Below, one piece after another: positions 1 to 9,600 of a DNA stretch of 40,958 nucleotides. The notes under the pieces were generated by a model. That model worked only from the letters and a program-made list of their open reading frames with translations, made no database searches and was not told where the DNA came from. The stretch is from Acanthaster planci (Eukaryota > Echinodermata > Asteroidea > Valvatida > Acanthasteridae): positions 5,562,828 through 5,603,785 of the forward strand of contig NW_019091362.1 in the NCBI RefSeq assembly GCF_001949145.1, written 5' to 3'. Position 1 is the stretch's first letter. Every line of letters begins with the position of its first letter. A program made the translations under genes and the position numbers.

Positions 1-2029
1 ATGTACATGTACTTGTACATGTATGTACTGAAAATGTACTTGTCTACTGACGTTCCTGTACCGGGTACACGTACCGGTACCAGTACCAGTACATGCATGA
101 ATAAATGTGAACAGTGTACAAGGTACCAGTGCATGTACACCTGTAACTTGTTTGACAAAAAAGAAATTGGTGTACTCAGTAAATATACACTGTGTTCACT
201 GTAAAACCATGCCCTTGAATATAAACTGAATTTGAAGACCTTGGCTGTTGTGTTACTCAAAATATTCTTTTCACAAAGTACACTAAGGGACACTGGAAAA
301 GGCTGGCATACTTTGACATGTTTGAATTGCAAGGAAAGTTTAAAAAAGGATGACAAATCTGTTTTTCTTTGGACTATTTTTTTCCAAATGTTGTACTTGT
401 ACCATGGAGCTATTAAACACATGTACATGTACACATCATACCATGTACGGCTGTACTAGAAATTGATACGTAATGCACATACATGTAGTTTGTGCCTTGG
501 CTACATACATGAACATACATTGTATGTACAAATATGTACAAGTACACTGTACATGTACACATGTACCATATTAGTGTAATTTACATGTAAGTCTCATGTT
601 GTAGACATAGACTATTAGCCTTCACCGCTTTGAGGGGATAATATCATTTGTGTGGAAAGTCGGAATATTACATGTACATGTACTCATGTGCATAGATTGT
701 ACCAGTACATGTACAGGTACATTGTACACGGATGTGTACACAAGTTGACTGGATAGTACATGTACAATGTACTGGGTAGGCTAGGACATCCTTGGAACCT
801 TCACGTACATGTAGCTGTATGGGATAGTAAATGTACAATGTACATGTACCAGGTACTGAGGCTAGCAGTACAATGTAGGACATCCTTGGAACCTACAGTA
901 GCTGTATGGGACATGTACATGTACCTTTCTAATATGAGGGGCATACAGTCTGCCCATGTGTTTTTATTCCTCCATGGTCTGCCCCACTTTACAATCAGGG
1001 GAGGATGGGCTATTAAATCATCTTTGTCGTGGTGAGAAAAAATTAAAGTGGATTTTGAGGAAGTTTTCCTATTGTACTGCCCAATAAATCCTGAGGTAAA
1101 TTTCAAGGTACCGGTACATGTACCGGTACATGTACAAGTACATGTATGTATTAAAAATAAGATTAAAAATAAGATTATGAAAGTGTACAGGAACTGTTTG
1201 ATGAAATTTGCAAATTTGTTCTAAGTTCACTCGCTTGAACTTAGGCATTCAGGGAAACCTCACATAAAAAAAAGAAGTTATCTCTACCTGTGAAACAAAA
1301 TCCCTGCCGTTTCCCATTAAAGGATACCAATAACTGCAATGAATTTTTCTTGGGTACAGTCATTCTGCAACTTTCTACATGTACCAGTACTTGTACAATG
1401 TGCTACCGGTAGTAGGCCTACTCCCCTCAGTGTATGAAAACTTTTTTACACACCTGTTTGGTTAATTAAAGGCATGAATGCATTTCATTTGTTTAAATGA
1501 AAAGTGCACTTTTTAAAAACTTTTCAAATTGCCCAAATGCCGGTACTTTCCTGGAGGGCGCTGTTGCTTTGATATCATCTGGGGAACACATGTTTCAGTG
1601 CATACGTGTACAATGATACAATGTAGGTTTTCTGTTCAAATTGTGAACCCAGAATTTACCAATGGACACGTATGTACATGTACTTACTGAAAACATTTAG
1701 GAGGAGGGAGTAGTTTCCTATGCATACATGTATACAGTGTATAAACAATAATAAACAAGCAAAGAAAACAAAATATCATCATATCATCTACAAAAATGCA
1801 GTACTGGTACATTTTCATTCACAGACCAATGTAACATTGACGATTTCTTCCTAAATACAAGATGACATCACAGTTCTGCTAATGGGAATCTCATTAGCAT
1901 AAAAACCAAAAATGGCAGTAAAATACCCTTTGAGAAAGTCAAACGAAAGTTAAAATCGAGTTATTAACTGAGACACAAAGATGGATTGTAAAAGTTTGTA
2001 TTACATGTAAATTGATTGCGCCTTTTAAA
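1..2029. other. No recognised gene; ACATGTAC-rich sequence
   Basis: No convincing coding exon was found on either strand. A short direct duplication is present: the segment around 783-829 (AGGACATCCTTGGAACCT followed by GTAGCTGTATGGGA) recurs at 877-911, a spacing of 94 bp. The 5' part of the guanylate kinase gene (P-loop exon) was looked for here and not found, so this may be a large intron or an upstream flank. Confidence 0.6.
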
Positions 2030-2326
2030 TCACAGTACTTCTCCTTCACTGAGTTCTTTCCTGGCCTTGGAAATGTGAAATGCTTTCTGTTGTAATCTCT
2101 GAGCAGCACGTTTTGGTAGTCTTTCTAGTAGTGAAAGGGATAATTTGATCAGCTGCAAAAAGCACTTTGTCAAGGCATCAGCCCTGCCAGTTGGGTTTAA
2201 TGCAATTTTCTCCTCAAAAGCTTTTATTGAGATCGAGATCCTGCAATCTGGCATGTCCGAGCTAATGGAAGAACATTTTGAAATGTTGCGTGAAGCGCAC
2301 TTCTGTGATTGTGGGAATTGAATTGC
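2030..2326 (-). CDS. Unrecognised protein-like open frame, possible terminal exon
   Basis: On the minus strand an uninterrupted frame runs from just after a stop at 2327-2329 to a TGA at 2030-2032, about 98 codons. The peptide is not built from the ACATGTAC repeat, unlike its neighbours. Its C-terminal half reads as an amphipathic, Leu/Lys/Arg-rich helix (near ALTKCFLQLIKLSLSLLERL), ending KARKELSEGEVL. I do not recognise the family. No strong splice acceptor or polyadenylation signal was seen. It could be the last exon of an antisense gene whose other exons are outside, or a remnant inside a mobile element. The first in-frame Met is at 2254. Confidence 0.3.
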   Translation of the reverse strand, partial: AIQFPQSQKCASRNISKCSSISSDMPDCRISISIKAFEEKIALNPTGRADALTKCFLQLIKLSLSLLERLPKRAAQRLQQKAFHISKARKELSEGEVL

Positions 2327-3020
2327 TTACAGTCACACATGAGAGCAGTGTCTTGGTACATTTGTATATGATGAGTGTGTCCTAAAGAAAAATTGTGTAT
2401 ATTACACATGCATGTACCCTTATTGTTAATGTACATTGTACATTTGCATAATTATACCGGTACATGTGTGTACTAGCGCTGTGCCGAATATGGTATTTGT
2501 GTGATTATCAAACTTGTCAAATATTCATAAATACTGGTACCTCAGACAGTTTCCCTATTCAACAACGTGCAGCGTTCATTCTCCTGAGCCGGTCTTAAAA
2601 GCACATACCGGTACATGTGCCGGTACATGTACATAATGTACATGAATTTTTGGTGGTAGCTGGCCGGCCCAGTATGATTGTACTGATTGTATATTGTACC
2701 GGTACATGTATTGTACGGTACAGTAAAGGAGTCCCTCTCGGCCACCATACATTTAGTTGGGCACGTATTTTCAGATGACGTCATTTCTGTATTACATGTA
2801 TACACTGGGAACCAGAAAACTAGGTGGTGTTACATTTCTACATGTATGTACTTCTACATGGACATACATGTACATGTACATCCTTACGTGTACATGTACA
2901 TACATGTATGCACATGTGTACATGTACAGGCCCAAACTGCTTTTAAACATTAAATATAGCCAAGGGGGGGGCGGTCTACCGGTATTTCAGTGTTGGCAGT
3001 GGCGGTACATGTATGTACGC

Positions 3021-3050
3021 ATGCAGTGGCAATGGACATTGCCACTGCAT
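3021..3050. repeat. Perfect 14-bp-arm palindrome
   Basis: ATGCAGTGGCAATG is followed by a 2-nt spacer (GA) and its exact reverse complement. A 13-base piece of it, GGCAATGGACATT, recurs next to the X-box-like site at 4655-4667. It lies in non-coding DNA upstream of the guanylate kinase exons. It could form a cruciform or hairpin, or be a dimeric protein-binding site. Confidence 0.85.
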
Positions 3051-3300
3051 TGCGTTATACTGCTACACGTACGTGTACATGTATGTACCGGTACATCATT
3101 TGTAGGGGGAAAAAGTGAGAGTAAAAAAAAATTAAAGCTTCGTCAGCAGATCACTTTTGGAGCCAGCCCCTTACCAGAAACAGGAGATTTTTTCGGATCT
3201 ATTTACATGCATCTCCAGGTTCCTGAGGATAACTACAAGTTTTTGGTCTTACATGTACATGTACATGTTAATGGTTACGCTGTCAAAAAACTCCCTTAGT

Positions 3301-3317
3301 CGTTGCCCTTGGCAACG
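3301..3317. promoter_or_regulatory. X-box-like (RFX) palindrome 1
   Basis: CGTTGCC-CTT-GGCAACG is a perfect inverted repeat that fits the RFX-family X-box form GTNRCC(N0-3)RGYAAC. It lies 313 bp upstream of the first visible guanylate kinase exon. Binding is inferred only from the motif. Confidence 0.5.
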
Positions 3318-3629
3318 GCTTCACAAAACAGTATTGAACCCCATTACATTATCATTACGTTATCTCAGCAAGGGGCACAGGTGTAGTACATGTACCGGTA
3401 TGTACATTGTACATGTAGATGATGAGATTTGATGAGATCTGAGAATGTAGTGGTAATGAATGCCTGGATAATGGATTGATCTACATGTACAAAGTAAGAC
3501 TCAACATGTACAATACAAACAGGTACTGTACATGCACATATCGGTACAAGTTCTATGAAAGATGGTGAAAAACAGTCACTCCTTGAAATACCAAGACTTA
3601 CCATATTAATGTTTGTTCTCTTAATGCAG

Positions 3630-3671
3630 ACACTACAAGAAAGCCAAGACCTGGAGAGCAGGATGGAATCC
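3630..3671 (+). CDS. GUK1: GUK1 internal micro-exon (42 nt)
   Basis: The exon starts after TTAATGCAG and ends before GTAAGT. It reads x-AC ACT ACA AGA.., giving (H)TTRKPRPGEQDGI, the conserved GMP kinase stretch that follows the P-loop exon. It needs one base from the preceding exon and passes one base on. The larger open frame here reads the exon in the wrong frame. Confidence 0.88.
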
Positions 3672-6600
3672 GTAAGTGATTGGAAGCATCTCTCAGGAAT
3701 CCTTTATCAAAGGATACAGTGTAGCTCCACACATACTGTACCTGTACATGTATATGTGTATTTTCATACCAGTATGTTCATTTTTGCTTTCATGCCAAGT
3801 ACATACAGTGGACATGTACAGTGTATGACCCTGTTCCTTTGGCTGCAAAAAGAACTGGAATGTGATTTTCAGGCCTGTATTGCAAATTTGTAAAACAAGA
3901 ACAGTTGTGGAATTTTATGAATATAAAGACTTGCATCGCAAAATGCTATCCTCCATTTTTGACAAGCACAGGAATGAGTCAAGATGATCGATACATTCTT
4001 CATAAAATATCTGTTAATTGATCCATTGTCACATGAATTCTGATTTGTACTTTTGAAGATGTGATAAAATGTACGCCAGATTTTTCTTACATGTACCGGT
4101 ACAGTATCATTTCCTTTATTTTAGCAGACATTAATCGTGCATTATCTCAAAATTAACAAAATGGATAAACAGCACTTTGCGATGAAACTCTTTATGTGTA
4201 CATGTACATGAACATGTAGAATAAGAAACCGGTACATGTATATCTGACTTTATAAATCTGCAGAAGTGAGGAATTAAAGTTTTACCAGAATGAACCATGG
4301 ATAGAGTGCTAATTTCGGTCATTGAAACGTCAAGATGGTCATCAGTTTTTGACAGTCAATGCACTGCGTTCAATTTCTCCCAGATTACCACTACACCACA
4401 CGGGAATGGATGGAGAATGCAATCACGAATGGGGAGTTCATAGAATCAGCAGAATTCTCAGGCAACCTTTATGGGACAAGGTACCATACATGTACATTAA
4501 TTGATACACTACATGTAATGTGCGTCATGCTAGTCCCTCTGTAAGAAGATTTGACTGCATGACTAAAAATTCCTCCCTTTTGGTTGGCAGTCCATCCAGG
4601 CTCATTATTTAGCTTTCGGATTTTATTTGTACCCTAATTGAAAACCGTTGCCAAGGCAATGGACATTTTTGTTCAGTATGTACATGTGTATACGTACATG
4701 TACACATGTAATCTGTTTCCATGGCTACTGCATCTACCAGGTACAAGTACGTGCTAATTTAATATTCCAGACTCCACCACAAAAGAAGTACTGTACATGT
4801 ACTTAGTAAATTCTCATCAATGTGACAGCCTGTTTTCGGTACATGTACATGTAAGCTAATTATATGCTGAAAAGAGCCAGGGAAGTACACTAATTTAAAT
4901 CACAATTTAAATCGAATTTTTTTTTTTAAATCATCAAAAATCATTTAAATCAACATATTTTAATTTTTTGGGGAAAAAGGCAGAAATGTTTCCATTTTTG
5001 AATCCCTTTTTGCTGATTGGACAAGTTTGCAGGTTTTGCAAAGTTTAAACAAATCCCCCCTCTGTGAGCTTTCCAGTTCCTTCTAGTATTGAAGAAGTAC
5101 GAATGCACACGTGTTACGGTACAATCCGGGTTGGCAAGATTTTCTGTTTAATTCAGTCCACTTGTTTTGATTCAAATCAGCTATTTGGATTCAGTAAGTG
5201 AATTTGATGCAAAGGATTTATCATCATGATTTTATTTTACTTCATTTGAATAGCCTGATTTCACAGTTTGACATTGTAACAGGGTACAGTTGTGCATCTA
5301 CACGTACCTTTTACATGTACAGTACATGTATAGACAGGTACACATGTATTTTATTGAGATGAGAAATGTTAGTCATTATGCAGTATAACTAAAACCACTA
5401 AATACCCCTTAATACATGTACATGTAAATGCCCTTTATAAAGTGATTTTTTTAATCAAGCCTAATTTAATGCTTTGCAGAGCTGGATCACAAACAAAACA
5501 AGACTACATTGTAGAGCAAGGTAAAATATCGGTACCAGCATTTTGTACATGTACCGGTACATATATATGTATAACTACTGTGTCAGCAGATTCTTGTAAA
5601 CTCTTATATGTAGGTTTGTGTCAAAACTTAGAGTCGGTTTAAAACCAGGTGGCAGGTTCCTCAAAATATGGACCATTAGATGTTCAACTTTTGGGGTTAA
5701 TTTTTCCTGAAGTGAACAGCAGTGAATTAATTAATGAGGGAAGTCATGGCTGATATTTGGAACAATGATGGCCGTGTCCATCTTTCAATAATGGGAGTTA
5801 ATTAAAGTCTCGAATGTCAGCATTTTTGATGAACGTGAAGAACCTGTTGAAATCCCGGCCAATAAAATTTACCAAGGAGTGATAATCCCCTTGGTCATTT
5901 TACACAGATCCATATGGGGTGAAAGGTGATAATATTTATGCATATTAAAACCATAATCACAAAATTAAAACATACCTTTCACAATTAGTCGGGTCCCAAA
6001 GTCGGCAGTTGCGAACGTCATTTGATTCTGTCAAAACAATTGACTGCAAAAAACGGCAAGTAAAATCAAAATCGATGTACAACACAAGCTTTAAAAAAGT
6101 GCCAAAAGGTACCCCCAATCCATCATCCTTTTACAACTGGACTGATCACATTTTCTTTAAGTACGTTTCCGAAAATCGCAGTCCAAAATACCCATCATGG
6201 CAATTTTGCGGCGTCCGTTATTATCTCACGGTAACATTAGAGAAATGTTTCGCTGCATCGTGGACTGTTTGATCTTTGACATCAATAGTGCACCCTCTTT
6301 TTCATTCGATATTCATGAGCCCCTCCACGGAATGGCAACACTTCAGGATTTTTCTCTTCGTACCAAGGTTTCTCGAAAGAAAATCTGTCATACTGAATGA
6401 CGTAAAAAAAAATGGCATCTGAGACATATCGGGTAAAATACGATTCGTGATGAAAATCTACTGTGCAGAGTTGTTGATTTTAATGTAATTTTCAGTGGGG
6501 ATATCTTTAAAATAAACGGCAAATGAACATCGCGCATGGAATTTTCAAGCACTACATGTGACTGCGTTATTTCTTTGGTGCTTTAAAATACATGTACATG

Positions 6601-9600
6601 TACGTCAGATGAAAAAGATACTGCATTCTCCTTGTTGAGAGAGGTTTTGAAATCAAGTCCTCCCGTGCAAATACTTTGACGTAAAATTTAAATGACTTCA
6701 ACTCCATTTATATTGCACTGGTAGCCAACCAAATGTCCACCATATGTACACAGTATGCCCAATTATCCCCAAATAATCATATTTATAAATCTGAAGGTGC
6801 TAATTTGTATTTTACATGATCAAAATCAATCCTTTAGAAGTTTTGAAAAATGACATATAGAGTTGCATTTTGGTCCATTTTATGAAGAACATGCCAGGTA
6901 CACACTTTATCCTTGGTACTTGTACATACATGTACGTACATACTTGTCTCTGAAGGAGGTGTCTTCTCTGACATGTTTGAGGAAACATGCACCTGTTATA
7001 CTATATGCATTTCACCAAGGCTAAGACATAGTGGTTTGTGAATTGATCAAATGACTTGATTTAGATTCCTTAATTCAAATCCAAATTTGTTTAATTTTGT
7101 AACAAAACAAATAAATAAAAGAAAACTATTAGATGTGCAGCTACGTGTAATTTGCTTGCTTTTGATTAGACAATTGAGCCAACTTGTCTCCAATTTTAAT
7201 AAAAAATTATAAAAATTCATTCAAATGAAAAAATCGGAAAGATAGAAAAGAACGATAAAACAGAAACGTTAAACAGAACATAAATTGAAACTTTATAAAT
7301 AAAAGCGTGCATAAACCCAGTGAGAATAGATCTAACAGTACACTGCTTTTCCTTTTGTTTCTGTGTTTGTTTCATTTTTGACAGTAAGAAGGCTGTTCAG
7401 GACGTACTGAATCAAAACAAGATTTGCATTTTAGACATTGAAATGCAAGGTGTCATCCAAATCCAGAAGACCAATCTCAAGCCAGTATACATCTTTGTCA
7501 AACCACCAAATATGAAAGTTCTGGTGAGTCATGTCCTTACTCATTTATTTAACCCCTCATAAAAGGTCAAGCTACACTGTTGGTCATGTTGGTTAAATTC
7601 CCAAAAAAGGAACTGCCAAATAACCCTTAAATGTCTTGCTTGAAAGAAAGTAAATCTGTGAAATATTTCTGCCCAGAAATTACAGAATAATGTTAAATGT
7701 TGTTGAGATATTGGTAACAAAAATTTGTGATATTTTTTGACTATAATTCAAAAATATTTGCAGTTCATGATAAAATATATGTGATTGTTGTGTGATTGTG
7801 ATTTTTCTTAAGTGATTTGTCGTGTCAGTGTTTATCAGGAAAAGTATATATAGATTTTTTTATTTTTAAAGGGAGCATGTTACCGGTTCATTTAAGCAAA
7901 AACAGAATGACAAGTACATGTACATTTTGTTACATTAAAGAAGAGTACATGTGAAAAATTGCACAATATTTGTATCGAAGAAACAAGTATGGACCCTTTA
8001 AACAAATGATACCTAGTCTGATTCTGTTTGTAACACTATCCTCATGCATGTACTTATTCATTCACGTACATGTTCCAATCAACAAGAACACCTGTTCAGT
8101 GGTGACAGCTTATTTTTCTGTCCATTGTGGAAAACCATGTGCAAGACTCACTGAGTTTATTTGTACATCATAACAAGTACATGTACAGTGTAAGAGCAGT
8201 GAAGAGTAACTCTCACTTGTTTATTCTGTCATCCATGCACAGGTACTTTATCCATTCATTTATTTTTGGGGGGATTTGTGTTTGTTCCATTGGAGGTCAT
8301 ATACTGGTAAAAGGGTTTCTTAATTCTCTAGCAAGAATTTTTTATCGAGAAATCTTGGGCCAATAAATACCAGATTCCATGTTGCATAATTAAACAGGAA
8401 GAGAGGCTAAGGAATAGAAAAACAGACACTGAGGAAGCGATACAGAAAAGGCTGGAGACAGCAAGGCGAGAGATGGATTTCAGTGAGTATATTCCAAACA
8501 CAACAACTGAATACATACCACTTCATGGTTGCAGTGGCAAAGTGTGCTCATCACTTGGTGTATTTGTAATCAGTGGGTTCGAAAAAACTTGCTGTTGTGG
8601 TGTGACCGAGGATGTATGACAACGCAGTAGAAATTAAATTCACAATCCAATACATACGCACATCCCTTAATTTTCGCAACTGATTGGATCATTTCAGAAT
8701 CATTCATTTTGGGCCTGATTTCTGCAGAGGATTCTAGCAGGGTCTGTTTAGTGGACATACATGCACACGTGGCGCATGCATGAACATGCAGAACGCCAAA
8801 CCGGTTCAGTCATGTATTCCTCATGCATCATGAATTGCCCAACTAGTTCATACGGTGGTCTGCCTAAGTTGTATGATTTTGTCCCCGACAGCAACTTTAA
8901 TAAATATCTCTTCAATGGATACTGCAACATCTATTCACTTGGCCAAAGGCAGTACAAGCCTTCCTTCTACATGTACCGGTAGTGTGGTTCAGTGTTGTAG
9001 TTATCAAGCACCCAAAGTCTATCACAAAGTCCAATACACTAGACTCAGTTTGAACTCTAATCACAACCTCATCAAATGCACCGCCACAAAAGCATTCTTC
9101 TGTTCACCCTGTTACATACTGTCTGACTGATCATGAGATTGGCTTTGTGTCAAATCTCAACCGCAATACTGGTATGGTATGGTGACACAGTAGACTCAAG
9201 TACTTTGTTAGATAGAGGAGTTTCATCATGTTCATTGCATTTTCCCCCACCCTTCCCACCAAACCAATCTCCTCTGGTACCGGGTACATAGTATTTCTTT
9301 TTAGTTCTTAACAGTTTTTTAATGTTTCAGGCATGCTAAGGGTTACAAACAATGCCAGTGGCGATTGGTTCAGGGATGGGTGCACTGAACCCCCTCCTAG
9401 ACCGTGGACCATCGCATGGCACATGCTTACATGTATTTACAAATCACAGTTTGAACCAAACACAGTTGCAGTAGGTATTTTACATGTAATGCCACACACT
9501 TGCTTTAATAGTTTTCAAGTTGGCACGAGTTACTTATAAATACTTACTTATAACAACTACACATGGATGTTGTGTTTTTCCGTCATTTTTTGCCCTCTTA

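Larger units (their letters stand above)
2333..3629. other. No recognised gene; upstream flank or intron of guanylate kinase
   Basis: The stretch contains ACATGTAC repeats, a G-run near 2963-2970, a perfect 30-bp palindrome (3021-3050) and an X-box-like palindrome (3301-3317). The polypyrimidine-containing sequence before 3630 ends in TTAATGCAG, the acceptor of the first visible guanylate kinase exon. Confidence 0.6.
4481..7384. other. GUK1 large intron with AT-rich and ACATGTAC repeats
   Basis: This 2.9-kb intron carries X-box-like sites at 4647-4660 and 4715-4728, an ATTTAAAT-rich patch (4893-4970) typical of a degraded repeat, and many ACATGTAC words. A block at about 5870-6540 is almost free of that word and may be an inserted element. 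Open frames at 6009-6400 in that block were not recognised. Confidence 0.6.

Noticed and set aside
1-204. Open frames rich in Met-Tyr-Met-Tyr (also near 668-883, 2542-2953, 18880-19065)
   Set aside because: These are direct translations of the ACATGTAC repeat, present on both strands. There is no splice context and the composition is not protein-like.
1-3629. Search for the guanylate kinase P-loop exon (GxSGxGKS)
   Set aside because: No frame shows the motif followed by a phase-1 donor. The exon is probably left of the window.
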